Assembly: GCF_004210375.1 (NCBI RefSeq)
Contig: NC_134830.1
Coordinates: forward strand, 186,001 to 250,000
From: Tachypleus tridentatus
Lineage: Eukaryota > Arthropoda > Merostomata > Xiphosura > Limulidae
Length of the DNA stretch: 64,000 bases
Direction of reading: 5' to 3'
The first letter of the stretch is position 1. Each line of letters starts with the position of its first letter. The position numbers and the translations under genes were made by a program. The notes beneath the pieces were generated by a model that was given only the letters and a program-made list of their open reading frames with translations, did no database searches and was not told the origin of the DNA. This document shows, piece after piece, positions 46,616 to 57,579 of this stretch.

Positions 46616-47754
46616 GCACTTAGCAACATATGTTCCAAAACATAAATACATTTCAAACCTACAAAGTGAGGTATTTGTGTGGTTGGTACTCACAAACACA
46701 TTGTTTTTATATAGTGAAATATTTAATAAAACTTACTACATTATTATTATCTCACTACATTATTAAATATACCGTTATTAAAATGATAATGATTGACTAT
46801 TACTGTCAGTTTTGATCTTACTGAAAGTTATATCCGTCATTTCAGAGTTTAGAGTAATGGTCAAGTACAATACTGTTGCAAGAAATATGATACGCTTCGA
46901 TAATTATTACACAACACTCTTCAACAATATTTTGATAAAATACGGTTTAAGTCGCTGCCATTTATCGCACGAAAAATAAAAAGCAACAGACGAAACGTAA
47001 GTGTAGATCCTTTGATGTGAAGTGTGTCACAAAACTGACAAATTATCCTCAATTCAAATGATACAGAATAACTCATATAAGTCCTTAAAAATACATATTT
47101 TAAACATTTAACTGCCATGACAACTGATCCACAATAATTCAATGTAATTTTCATTAATCTCTGATCAAAACCAAACTTATTACATTTATCAACACACTGG
47201 AGGAAAAAGAAAATCTTAGACAATAATTGAACTGTATATATACTGGATTAACTAATAGTACGTACCGTCATAAAACAAAAATTATAATGATTAGAATACT
47301 GATTCATCAGTTGAGTACCTTTGTCATTATTCCCGTCTTTCCGGAACTAATCCCAACATCTCACAACGTTCAATCAACTTGAGAGACTTAAATTAGTTCT
47401 AAGTCCTTATAATAGGTTAAAAATCCAAATAATATTCATAAGTATAAAAATAAATGTGTGCAAAACGAGTTTTATAAATGTAATATATATATGTGTGTGT
47501 GTATGAACAGAGCCAATTCCATTAGTCAAACTAACTTTGAAGAAAGAATGGAATATAAAGTACTTGCTTACATAGACTTTACTTAACATTGATTAATGTT
47601 TCATTGAAACAAATTCTATGCAGTATTACGAACTGCAATTTCCTTAAAGTTAAATATTGTGTCAGGTTTTAAAACAGGCTTAAAGAATTTAGGAAGATTA
47701 TGCTGTATCATACTTCCATCAGAGTGGAAGAAATAAAATGAAACATTGCTTCCT

Positions 47755-47900
47755 CAAAATAACTGGTATGGGTATTAAAACTTTAATTGAAATAAATATT
47801 TTTATTAAAAAATAAATTACTTTACTTAATGTTTTAATATCCACACCAGCCGTCATGATAATACATTGTTACTTCAAGTGGGTTTCTCGTCATCACAAAA
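47755..47900. repeat. Penelope-like foldback copy
   Basis: AACTGGTATGGGTATTAAAA then TTAATATCCACACCAGCC in inverted arrangement, with the border CAAGTGGGTTTCTCGTCATC. Confidence 0.65.
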
Positions 47901-48198
47901 AATAATATGCTGTTTTTATTTATTTGCTGTTAAACATAACGCAATGCAAGCTGACATCTCCGCAGGGCTGGTCCTAGAGTGCAGGGTACTTGTGTGCAAA
48001 AATTAATTGTGGGCCATCCCGCTACAATGTACACGAAATTACACTGTGTAACAAAATTTTTACTTTTTTCTTGTTCCTGGGCAGAAAGTGTTAGTTCCTA
48101 ATTGTTTATGCCTAAAGTAAATGGAAAAGGCATATTTTTCTCTTCAAACATTGCTTTTGTGACCCGGGTAATGAAATTTTCAAATTTACCCATTTTCC

Positions 48199-48342
48199 AG
48201 AACATTCCAGGTAGATTCAGTGCTGAGTAGTTGACAGAGAATTTTCTCGAACTTACAAGAATTTTCAAGAACCTTTTAGAATTTTCTAGAACTTTCCATA
48301 GTAATATATATATGCAGGGGCTCACTACTCACCACTTCAGTT
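48199..48342 (+). promoter_or_regulatory. Heat-shock-like promoter: HSE array, TATA, initiator
   Basis: AGAACATTCC at 48199 is followed by three 20-bp-spaced units, AGAATTTTCTCGAAC, AGAATTTTCAAGAAC and AGAATTTTCTAGAAC (starts 48238, 48258, 48278). All are alternating GAA and TTC blocks of the heat-shock-element type. A TATA-like ATATATATAT lies at 48304-48313, and an arthropod-type initiator TCAGTT at 48337, about 30 bp further. The first ATG of the broken gene follows about 40 bp later. The spacing is that of a textbook HSF-driven promoter. Activity is inference. Confidence 0.65.
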
Positions 48343-48377
48343 TAGTTCTAGCTACCTAAGTGAACATATAAACCTAT

Positions 48378-49390
48378 ATGATTTTATCAGAGATGGCATC
48401 AAGAAGCTGCAAGCATTCTCCAGATACATTCTGCTGTGTATGTGGCCAATTTATCAAGACAAGAGCCAAAAAGTATTCTGTGACAGCATCTGCTAAAATG
48501 TGTGAAGCCTACAAGGCATATTTCCGCATGTCTGTCAGGGATCAAGACACACCCTGGGCACCTCATTTTACCTGTGAGCACTGCAAAAAACTCTAGAAGG
48601 TGAGATGGACAATTTTTGCTTGCTTGAATAGTAATATTTTATATTATACAAATTTTAGACCTTTTAAAATTCAAGTATTTTAATTTATATTTTTAATTTC
48701 CAATAATATAGAAAAATATTACATATAAAATATTTTACATGAACCTCTTACACATTAGTTGTGGATGAAATAAATTTATTCTTCATAATAACAATTTTAT
48801 TTTGCTCTTTTGCAGGATGGTACAGAGGAAAAAGAGAGAGCCAAGAACGAAACTGTTCTTGTGCATGGTATTCGGCAATGCAATATTGGCGTGAACAGGG
48901 AGAAAGCAGCCACCAAAGAGATCTTAGTCTCAGAAAATCAAAGAGATGCCAGAAAATCGAATGCCGAGCTTTTAACATCTAGGCTCAAGGAGTGGGATTT
49001 GTTAGATGAAAGTGTGCAAGTCAAAAATCAGAGGAAGCGTCACCAACATTTTCAAGCCTGTTCACTCACCAAGATGGGTTCTACTTCTGCCACAATATAT
49101 CCGGTCTGTGCGAGGCAACTAGAATTGCCTTTAACCCGAACTATGGCAAAATGTGTTGCAGGATGCTCCTAAAGTTCCATATCCTTGACGCTCATCTTGA
49201 TAAATTCAAGGAGAACATAGGAGCATACTCAGAGTAGCAAGGCGAGCGTTTCTACCAAGATATACGGAACTTTGAACGCCGCTACCGAAGAGTGTATAAC
49301 GAAAACATGATGGGAGACTATATTTGGGGGCTGATACGTGAAAGTGATTTTTATTGCGGTCGCAAATCTCGAAAAACTACTCACTTCTAA
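48378..49390 (+). pseudogene. Broken copy of an uncharacterised multicopy gene
   Basis: I recognise this from memory as a multicopy, unnamed arthropod protein family. Exon 1 reads MASRSCKHSP, FCCVCGQFIKTRAKKYSV and PWAPHFTCEHCKK, with cysteine pairs that look like a metal-binding module. One A is missing in the A run at about 48585, which shifts the frame to a stop. An apparent intron remains (GTGAGA donor at 48600, TTTTGCAG acceptor ending 48815), so the copy is not a processed one. Exon 2 has WYRGKRE, then in other frames ELLTSRLKEWDLLDESVQV and FTHQDGFYFCHNISGLCEAT. It then jumps to YGKMCC, HILDAHLDKFKENIGAYSE, a stop, and NENMMGDYIWGLIRESDF. From memory a long central part is missing. Function unknown. 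Confidence 0.7.
48600..48815 (+). other. Retained intron of the broken multicopy gene
   Basis: 216 bp from GTGAGA to TTTTGCAG, AT-rich. Its join would give EGWYRGK after undoing the upstream one-base slip, matching the family as I remember it. Confidence 0.6.
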
Positions 49391-50443
49391 ACATTTTGTT
49401 CATTTTTATATAACTTTAATATAAATACATGTAAATCTTGTAAATAACACATACTATACAGGAAAAAAATTTGTGTTACATAATGTTATATATATCAGGT
49501 CATCCCCTAAGTAATGTCCGAAAATTTAATACAGAAAGTGCATCGTCATTTTTGTCTTTGTAGAAAGCTTTAATGACTAAAATATGTAGTAGGACGTGTA
49601 TAAAAATGTTCAGACAAATAAAAGAAATTAACCCAACTCCACTTTTTTCAGGTCATTAATTAAATAAACCCTTATGAAGATGGATGTGTCTAAGAAGCAT
49701 ATCAGGCATATAATGCTTTATGAGTTTAAAAAAGGCAACAGTGCAGCATAAACTACACGAAACATTCAAGGTGTTTATGGTGCGGTGTCTATCAGTGAAA
49801 GAAAATGTCGAAGATGGATTCAGAAGCTCAGGTCAGGTGACTAGAGCTTAAGTGATGCGTCACGTTCAGGTCGTCCTGTTGAGTTTAATAGTGACTTGTT
49901 GTTGGCTACACTTGATGAAAATTGTGCTGTAACAGTTGAAGAACTAGCACAGAAGCTTAATTCAACCCATTCAACAGTTCACTGTCATCTGCAACAGCTT
50001 GGAAAGGTGTCAAAACTTCAAAAATTGGTCCCTCATGATTTGAGAGAAGCCAACCTTAGAGCTAGAGTGGACATTTGCACTTCTCTGCACTCTCGTGAAT
50101 GTAACTCACCTTTTTTGGTCAGGTTAGTGGCTGGAGATGAAAAATGGATATTTTATAAAAAGGTTAAGCGCCGCAGACAATGACTCAGTGCAGGTAAACT
50201 GGCTAGGGCACAGCCCAAAATGGACCTCCACCCTAAGAAGGTCTTGTTAAGCATTTGGTGGGATATTATTGGTGTGATCCACTTTGAGTTGCTGCCACTC
50301 AATGTTACAATTACATCACATTTCAAGTGTCAACAGTTAGAGCATTTGAATATTGCACGGAAAGAAACGAGGTCTGTTTTGATCAATCGTAAAGGTGTTG
50401 CGTTACACCAGGATAATGCACACCCCATACAGCAAGGATCATG

Positions 50444-52065
50444 CAGTCATGTAAAAAAGTTGGGACACTCGATGAAAGTCTGTGTATATTTGTAACATTT
50501 TTGGATATATAGATATTTAATCTCAATTTTAACAATACCGAGAGATTATAGGAATATAACTAAACAATTAAAACTGAAGAAAAGACCTTCTGTAAATGTC
50601 ATGCTACAAAATGCATATTCGAACTGAGGAAACAGTTAGGACACCCCCTACATTTATACCCACATAAAATGGCTCAACTCACACACAGGTGTATCACACC
50701 AGATGCACGTGATTAGAAGATCGCTACTCAGCATTGTGAATGAGGCTTGCCCTATTTAAACCTCAGACATTTAGTTTTGTGTGCTCCTGACTGTTGAAGT
50801 GAGAGTGAGCACCATGGTGAGAGCAAAAGAGCTGTTTGAGGCCTTCAGAAAGAAAGTTGTAGCAGCTTATGAGTTTGGTAAGGGATTTAAAAATATCCCA
50901 AAAGATTTCGAAATCAGCCATTCCACTGTCCAGGAAATCGTCAACAAGTGAAGGGCTTTCAAAACAACTGCCAACAGGCCCAGATCTAATCGTCCAAGCA
51001 TGTTCACCCCGAGAGCAGACCGCAAGATGCTAAAAGAGGTCTCCAAAAACCCTAAAATGCCATCACGGGGCCTACAGCAGGCTCTGGCTACTGTTGATGT
51101 GAAAGTGCATGCCTCTACAATCAGAAAGAGACTGCACAAGTGTAACTTGCATGGGAGGTGTGCAAGGAGGAAACCTTTGCTCTCTAAAAGAAACATCAAG
51201 GCCAGACTTAAGTTTCCCAGAGAGAATGTAGACAAAGACCAGGACTTCTGGAATAATGTTCCATGGAAAGATGAGTCCATAATTAAATTATTTGGACACC
51301 AGAACAAAGGCCATGTTTGGCGTAAACCAAATACAGCATTCCAGGAAAAGAACCTCATACCAACTGTAAAGCTTGGAGGTGGAAGTGTCATGGTTTGGGG
51401 CTGCTTTGCTGCAGCAGGACCTAAACAGCTCACAATCATAGAATCCACCATGAATTCTACCGTGTATCAGAGGATGCTTGAAGATCATGTGAGACCATCT
51501 ATCAGAAAATTAAAGCTGAAGCGGCACTGGACCCTGCAACACGACAATGACCCAAAATATACCAGTAAATCCACTAAGAACTGATTTAAAACTAAGAAAT
51601 GGAGAGTCCTGGAATAGCCGAGTCAAAGCCCAGATCTTAATCCCATGGAGATGCTGTGGGGTGACTTGAAACGGGCTGTACATGAAAGAAACCCCTCAAA
51701 CATCTCACAGCTGACAGAATTTTGCATTGAGGAGTGGGGCAAACTTTCTTCAGACAGATGTCAGAGATTGGTAGATGGCTACAAGAAGCGTCTCACTGCA
51801 GTTATTTCAGCCAAAGGGGTAACAGGCTTTACTGTTACCCCTTTAGGGGGTAGGGTGTCCTAACTTTTTCCTCAGTTCGAATATGCATTTTTGTAGAATT
51901 ACATTTACAGAAGATCTTGAAAAGTCTTTTGTTCAGATTTAATTGTTTAGTTATATTCCTATAAGCTCTCAGTATTGTTAAAATTGAGATTAATATCTAT
52001 ATATCTAAAAATGTTACAAATATACACAGGCTTTCATAGGGTGTCCTAACTTTTTCACATGACTG
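50444..52065 (+). mobile_element. Tc1 element with Sleeping Beauty-type IR/DR ends
   Basis: 1,622 bp between CAGTC and GACTG, TA on the right and TG (decayed TA) on the left. Each end is an inverted repeat of about 200 bp. Inside each are two copies of a transposase-site-like repeat: outer AAAAAGTTGGGACAC or AAAAAGTTAGGACACCC, inner GGAAACAGTTAGGACACCCC and GGAAAAAGTTAGGACACCC. This is the IR/DR layout known from fish and frog Tc1 elements such as Sleeping Beauty. Confidence 0.92.
50814..51863 (+). pseudogene. Tc1 transposase, full length with three stops
   Basis: Cut-and-paste transposase of the Tc1 family. One uninterrupted reading frame of 349 codons runs from ATG at 50814 with no frameshift. 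It has stops only at codon 46 (50949), codon 257 (51582) and codon 268 (51615). Order: paired-like helix-turn-helix (FKNIPKDFEISHSTVQEIV), second helix-turn-helix (VHASTIRKRLHKCNL), GRCARRKPLLS linker, then the DDE domain. The glycine-rich LGGGSVMVWGCFAAAG box is present. By count the catalytic residues are D153 (WKDES), D244 (HDNDPK) and E279 (PMEMLW), a DD34E spacing with the same numbers as Sleeping Beauty. All three stops fall where the family has tryptophan, consistent with single G-to-A changes. A few long antisense frames here are shadows. Confidence 0.93.
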
Positions 52066-52629
52066 TATCTGCAAAGATTGAAGAGCTAGACTGGGAAAAA
52101 ATCCACATCCTCTTTATTCTTCAGACCTTGCCCCATCTGATTATCATCTATTCCGAAGTTTGCAGAAATGTCTTGATGAAAAAGAACTTGGAACACAAAA
52201 AAGATGTCAAAACTATCCTCTCTACATTCTTTTCCTCCAAACCTCAAGAATTTTATAGAAGTGGTATTCAGAAGCTTGTGAATCGTTGGCAGGAAGTAAT
52301 TAATAATAGAGGAACAAACATTATTGATTAAATAACATTAAAAGGGTTTGAACTCCTTTCTCTTTTTATGAACCTAAAATCGGACATTACTTAAGGGGTT
52401 ACCTGATATATATATATATCTTCATGACAGAGAGCGAGATTAGAGACGAAAAATATAATCATTCACGATGCATCTGAAACTCAATTCTAGTAATGACCAA
52501 CCCAGTTTACAAACATAAAAAACGGTGTGATAACTCTTTTCTGACACCCAGAAGAGTAAAATTTCTTGCAAATGATTACATCAAAATAAGGTCATATTAG
52601 TTGTAACCATTTTACCACACTTTTCCCTT

Positions 52630-52740
52630 CCATTAGCTCAGCGGTCAGTTTGTGGGATCATAACGTGAAAAAACGAGTTTCTGCACCCACGGTAAGGAAA
52701 ATCTTATTGTGTAGGATTGTGCTTAACAACAAATAAACAA
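52630..52740 (+). repeat. SINE-C copy, degenerate
   Basis: CCATTAGCTCAGCGGTCAG, CATAACGTGAAAAAACGAG, TTTCTGCACCCACGG, TTGTGCTTAACAACAAATAA. Confidence 0.65.
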
Positions 52741-52949
52741 ATTAATTAACCAGTTTTATTCTTCTGTACGACTGTGAATCGTCTCCAAATACCAAATCTA
52801 ATGAAAGCCTAAACTTGCGCCAGTACTTGGATTCAGCCTTGAGTGTGAGATTACGCACTGGATTGTAATATATATTTGAGAAATCCCTTGGCCATAGTCA
52901 GAAGGAAGCTGTAAAAAGTTAGAAACAAAAGACATAGTATAAAACTTTC

Positions 52950-53217
52950 TGAATTATTCTTAGCGCAAAGCTACCCGAGGGCTATCTGCGCTAGCCGTCG
53001 CTAATTTAGCAGTGTAAGACTAGGGGGAAGGCAGCTAGTCATCACCACCCACCGCCAACTCTTGGGCTACTCTTTTACCAACGAATAGTGGGATTGACCG
53101 TCACATTTTAACGCACCCACGGCTGATATAGCGAGCATGTTTTGTGAGACCGGGATTCGAACCCGCAACCCTCGGATTACGATTCGAACCCTTTAACCCT
53201 CCTGGCCATGCCAGGTC
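52950..53217 (-). repeat. SINE-A copy
   Basis: Reversed tail TTAGCGCAAAGCTACCCGAG through the head CATGCCAGGTC. Confidence 0.92.
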
Positions 53218-53439
53218 TACGACGAAAGAAGCAAATATTAGAACATTATGGTTGTACAAAATTGTAATTTCATCAGACTTACGATAAACTTAATAAACAT
53301 ACGCAATTTCTGAAAATATGAGGCTTCAATATTGAACATTAATACAGTCTATAAGGAAAAGATTACCTTAGAAATAATGTCAAAATAACTCACTTAAACA
53401 AAATGAGACTAATCCAGGAAACAAAAAACTCACAAATTA

Positions 53440-53585
53440 AATTATATATTTAAAAACGGCTGGTATGGTTATCGAAGAAGGTCAAAACGTTGTTCGCTCC
53501 TCTATTAGTGCCTTCTCTATCCATACCAGCCGTTTTTAAATATATAATTTTCTCTAAAAGTGGGTTTTCTCATCATCACGAAAAA
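53440..53585. repeat. Foldback/Penelope-like copy
   Basis: Arms ATATTTAAAAACGGCTGGTA and their inverse enclose AAGGTCAAAACGTTGTTCG. The border AGTGGGTTTTCTCATCATCA follows. Confidence 0.8.
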
Positions 53586-53634
53586 CTCACAAACAAATAT
53601 TCAGAAAAAATAAATAAATAAAACGTATGGTTTT

Positions 53635-53740
53635 TTGTTATTAAGTGCACTTCCATACTACAGGCTATCTGTGTTGTGTCCACTGCGAATACAGCAAACC
53701 GATAAACCCTCAAACTTACTGCTAATCCACCAGTAGGGTA
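53635..53740 (-). repeat. SINE-C copy
   Basis: TACAGGCTATCTGTGTTG, CCACTGCGAATACAGCAAAC, CTAATCCACCAGTAGGG. Confidence 0.55.
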
Positions 53741-53892
53741 AAAAAATATATATATATTAATAAAAACTTTCATTTATATTCCACTAGTTTGTACGCTACA
53801 TCATTAAAACACGCTTTTATAACCTTATGTTGAATTCCATATTTTAGAATTTCAAAACAATTAATAATATAAATTGACTGTCTATGAAATTA

Positions 53893-54102
53893 GAACCAAA
53901 CATGCTCGTCCTTTCAGCCGTGGGGGGCTATATAATGTGATGGTCAATCACACTATTCGAATAATAGCCCAAGAGTTGGCGATGAATGGCGATAACTAGC
54001 TGCCTTCCCTCTAGTCTTACACTGATAAATTAGGGGCGGCTGGCGCAGATAGCCCTCGTGTAGTTTCGCGCGAAATTAAAAAACAAACAAACCATACAAC
54101 TA
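53893..54102 (+). repeat. SINE-A copy, tRNA head missing
   Basis: Begins GAACCAAACATGCTCGTCC and runs to GCGCGAAATTAAAAAACAAA. Confidence 0.88.
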
Positions 54103-54294
54103 ACTTTAGATGTAGTTAATCAGCTACAACGGAAGGGCGTTTAGGACTCTATTTAACGACTTTCTAGGTAAATTACCAATAATATTTATCCATTAAGATA
54201 ATCCAGAAGCATATGAGTATTAAAAGTTACAAAATTAGTAACTGTTACTACATAGCTCGCCATTTTGAAAGGTTTCCTTCTTTGATTATTTGTT

Positions 54295-54410
54295 TGCTTT
54301 AGAGCAAAGCCATATTGAGCTATCTGCTACGTCTAACTAGGGGAATCGAGTCCCGTATTCTAGCGTTGTGAGTCCGTAAACTTGCCGCTTTCACATCGCG
54401 AGGGGAACTA
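54295..54410 (-). repeat. SINE-B copy
   Basis: GCAAAGCCATATTGAGCTAT, GGGGAATCGAGTCCCG, TTCTAGCGTTGTGAGTCCG. Confidence 0.7.
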
Positions 54411-54641
54411 GGTTTTGTTCCTGTGATAACTTAACTATCATCTAATGTGATGTTGTTTTCAATGGTTGTAACTCAACCGACCTTTTGAAGAAACCTTCAG
54501 TATTTCTTCAAGTTCCCTAACTTTCTTTTTTTATAATTATATGAAAAAAGACGCGTGCCATTTAGGTTTAGATAAAATGAAAAATAATCTTTACTGTAAA
54601 ACACAATTACAGGGTTCAGGAATCACTGTTTTGCCTTCCAT

Positions 54642-54870
54642 TCCGGGTTCGAATCCCCGTCACATCAAATATGCTTGCTCGCCCTTTCAGCCGTGAGAAT
54701 GTTATAATGTTACAGTCGATCCCACTACTCCCTGGTAAAAGAGTAGCCCAACAGTTGGTGGTGGATGGTGATTACTAGCTGCCTTTCCTCTAGTCTTACA
54801 CTGCTAAATTAGGGACTGCTAGCGCAGATAGCCCTCGTGTAGCTTTGCGCGAAATTCAAAACAAACAAAC
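54642..54870 (+). repeat. SINE-A copy, 5-prime truncated
   Basis: Begins in the B box GGGTTCGAATCCCCG and runs to TTTGCGCGAAATTCAAAAC. Confidence 0.88.
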
Positions 54871-55442
54871 CCTTCCCCATTTATTTACACAATGGGTAAG
54901 AAAGAAGACAAATGAACACTGCTTTTACTTAACGCAAAACTGAACCGTATATCTGTTTATATCTGAACGAGAAATTGAGTAAACTTTAAAAACTACCAAA
55001 ATGAGTTTACGTGATCTTCATCAGATCTCGAAGACAAGGGATGGATGATTTTATCTCGTTAATCAGTGAAACGAAAACATTTTTTTTAAATTGCTAAGTC
55101 AATAATATTACACTACATGAACAGCTAACTTGTTATAACGTCTTATTACAGTAAGGTCAACTTGTAGCTCTGTCGAAAATCATAGAAGCTTAACTTAGTG
55201 TTCGATTAAATGTTAAATGGTCGACTGCTTTTGTAAAATGATAAGACCGTATAAAGTAGGAGATAACCAAACACAAGGAAAAACTTCACGAAATATCATC
55301 ACACTGCCTGAAGCTACCTTAAAGCAGACCACACAGCTTCCATGGTCACATTGCAAACATATACATTTCTTTAACTAAAACTAAATCATCATGTTATATA
55401 AAACGATATCGATGAAGGGTATACACATTTAGTTTTAAAATT

Positions 55443-55577
55443 AGGCCCAGCATGGCTAGGTGGATTAAGGCGTTCGCCTCGTAATCTGAGGGTCGTGGGT
55501 TCGATTCCCCATCGCACCAAACATGCTCGTCCTTTCAGCCGTGGGGACGTTATAATGTGACGGTTAATCCCGTTATA
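55443..55577 (+). repeat. SINE-A copy, 3-prime truncated
   Basis: Head GGCCCAGCATGGCTAGGTGG through GTGACGGTTAATCCCG, then ends. Confidence 0.87.
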
Positions 55578-55710
55578 TGATGCCTTTTTCATGTAAAGAT
55601 TTACAGGATAAATGTGACATAACTTTGCGATAAGATACAGAAAATATCTCTATCTTTTTTCAAAGGAATACTCTCCTTATCTTCAAATAGAAAATATGTT
55701 ACACTTTTAC

Positions 55711-55838
55711 GGGTCCCCGCTGGTACAGCGGTAAGTCTACGGATTTACAACGCTAAAATCAGGAGTCGGATTCCCCTTAAATATGCTATCAGCAGATAGT
55801 CTAATGTGGCTTTGCTATATGAAACACATACACACATA
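55711..55838 (+). repeat. SINE-B copy
   Basis: CCCCGCTGGTACAGCGGTAA, TAAAATCAGGAGTCGGATTC, AATGTGGCTTTGCTATATG, CACACATACA end. Confidence 0.83.
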
Positions 55839-56228
55839 CACTCTTTATGGTGTCTTATATAAATTCAAGTGTAAATATTATTTCTCACGATAGCTTTAGC
55901 CAGATTTAAAACACTAAATCACTTTCATTATGTCTTAAGAACTTTCCTGTTTCAACTTATATGACTATCTTAATATTCAGCGCCGGATTTAGATGGGATG
56001 CAGCCCATACAACTGAATGAGTGTCTGAATTTTGAGTCGTCCTGGAAAAAGGCCTACCCGCATCAGAGAATTGAAGGCCGTAAAGGATCTGAATCTCGCC
56101 TCGTTTTTTGTTCGTCATAATTAAACAGAATATCATTAAATAAATAAAAATATGTCGGAAGCAGATGGAGTGATTACTGTAAAGCAATCTTTAAAAGTTA
56201 ACACTGTTACCTTTGTCAGGACGTGTAT

Positions 56229-56335
56229 TTTGTTACAGCAAAGCCACATCGGACTATCTGCTGTGTCTAGCAATGAAAATAGAACTCTTGATTTTAGTAT
56301 TGTAAATCAGAACACTTACTGACGTCCTACCAGCG
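56229..56335 (-). repeat. SINE-B copy
   Basis: TTACAGCAAAGCCACATCGG, ACTATCTGCTGTGTCTAGC, TTTTAGTATTGTAAATCAG. Confidence 0.65.
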
Positions 56336-57039
56336 TACGTGTCAGGAATAATATCAGGGTATTTGAGCTAAGGATGTTCCACACATTTCGCTGAGGAGTG
56401 AAAGAGACCTGAATCCTCCTAATATTGCAACAGAATATGTGCTGTTGAATATAATCAGACAGTGTAGTCAAACATACGATGTGTTTCTCCTTCCGTAATT
56501 GAATCCCGAAGTGTTTTCTTTTAATACTGGTTCTACTATATCAGCAGACGATTAAACGAGTTTATGCTCGCTTGAATTAGCTATGTCTCCCTCATTCTTC
56601 CACAGTTTGCGACTTGACGCTTGTCTATGCTATTCTTTCACGACAGATGCATCGATAATGTATATGGGAGTTCCAAGCTGAGTAAACAGGACTATAAAGT
56701 ATGAAACACTGCTATTCTGACATCATTATCGATTGGTTTTAAAACCTCGGTCCACTCAGTGTGATAATGGGTGGTTAAGAACATTGTTTTCGGAAGGAGG
56801 CTGAATATAATCCATTACATATATCCAAGCTGTTTCAGAAACAATTCCCGTGAATCAAATGAAGCCTGTAGTACATTTCAAAGTGAACTAGTTAGCAAGC
56901 ATTGGGACGGGCGTGTCCTAAATGTTAGCCTGCTGCTGCAAAATGCATTCCGTATTTTAAGGCAGTACGTATTTTATGAGAATGGTGATAAAATCCTGCA
57001 GTTAGGTCTTACAAGTACAACCTACGATACCTAAGAATT

Positions 57040-57135
57040 GGTGGTCAGTGCTGTTCACTCACTGCCATTCACCTAGTCTATCAGTTCAACATTCAGGACA
57101 CTAAGCGCAAATAGTTCTTGCTTAGCTACATCCCA
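57040..57135 (+). repeat. SINE-A tail, degenerate
   Basis: GGTGGTCAGTGCTGTTCACT, ACCTAGTCTATCAG, AAGCGCAAATAGTTCTTGC, TTAGCTACATCCC. Confidence 0.4.
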
Positions 57136-57228
57136 GTGGATTGGCGGTGAGCTTATGGCCTCACTATGCTCAAATCAAGGTTTGACTCAATGGGTGAGCA
57201 GATGACCTGATGTTTACGCTAAGATTGT

Positions 57229-57500
57229 TTTTTGTTTTTTAATTTCGCATAATACTACACGAGAGCTATTTGCGCTAGCCATTCCTAATTTTGCAGTGTA
57301 ACACTGGAGGAAAGGCAGCTAGTCATCACCACCCACCGCCATCTCTTGGGATACTCTTTTACCAACGAATAGTGGAATTGACCGTAACATTATAACGACC
57401 CCACGACTGAAAGAGCGAGCATGTTTGGAGTGACGGGTATTCGAACCTGCGACCCTTGGATTACAAGTCGAGTGCCTTATCCACCTGGCCATGCCGGGCT
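57229..57500 (-). repeat. SINE-A copy, near full length
   Basis: Reversed tail TTAATTTCGCATAATACTAC through the head CATGCCGGGC. Confidence 0.92.
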
Positions 57501-57579
57501 CCTACGCTAATAAATGACACGCTTGTACAGCTCTTGAAAATTCTAAATCAACTAAAAGTAGTTTGATTCATACATACGC

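Larger units (their letters stand above)
42601..48198. other. Non-coding stretch
   Basis: No gene recognised. Holds the imperfect repeat at 43,010-43,420, a TTAA-flanked MITE (44876-45115), SINE copies (45135-45240, 46122-46405, 46495-46615) and a Penelope-like copy (47755-47900). The rest is AT-rich with short chance open frames. Confidence 0.5.
49674..52331 (+). pseudogene. Mariner transposase (SETMAR-like group), interrupted
   Basis: Mariner transposase of the group related to the transposase part of SETMAR. ATG at 49674 begins MKMDVSKKHIRHIMLYEFKK. Paired helix-turn-helix parts and the GRPVEF linker follow, then VAGDEKWIFY with the first catalytic aspartate, LHPKKVLLSIWWD, and HQDNAHP with the second. 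Here the Tc1 element cuts in. After it come KIEELDWEKI and, with a shift of frame, the SSDLAPSDYHLF block holding the third aspartate, then QEFYRSGIQKLVNRW. In-frame stops at 49749, 49842 and 50181 (the last in place of an expected Trp) and the 3-prime frame changes make it dead. Up to the insertion there is no frameshift. Confidence 0.93.
49495..52406 (+). mobile_element. Mariner transposon split by a Tc1 element
   Basis: Ends TCAGGTCATCCCCTAAGTAA and, reversed, TCAGGTAACCCCTTAAGTAA, both continuing TGTCCG. TA flanks each end within a TATA run, so the exact target duplication is uncertain. Without the inserted Tc1 (50444-52065) it is about 1.29 kb, the usual mariner size. Confidence 0.93.

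Noticed and set aside
47966..48030. hAT-like CAGGGCTGGTCCTAGAG
   Set aside because: Same reason: no partner end seen.
50867..51451. 194-residue minus-strand frame
   Set aside because: Antisense shadow of the Tc1 transposase, with no signature of its own.
55980..56100. hAT-like terminus CAGCGCCGGATTTAGATGGG
   Set aside because: Style fits a hAT end, but no matching opposite end or 8-bp duplication was found.
56771..57034. 87-codon plus-strand frame
   Set aside because: No recognisable family, no promoter or splice features.
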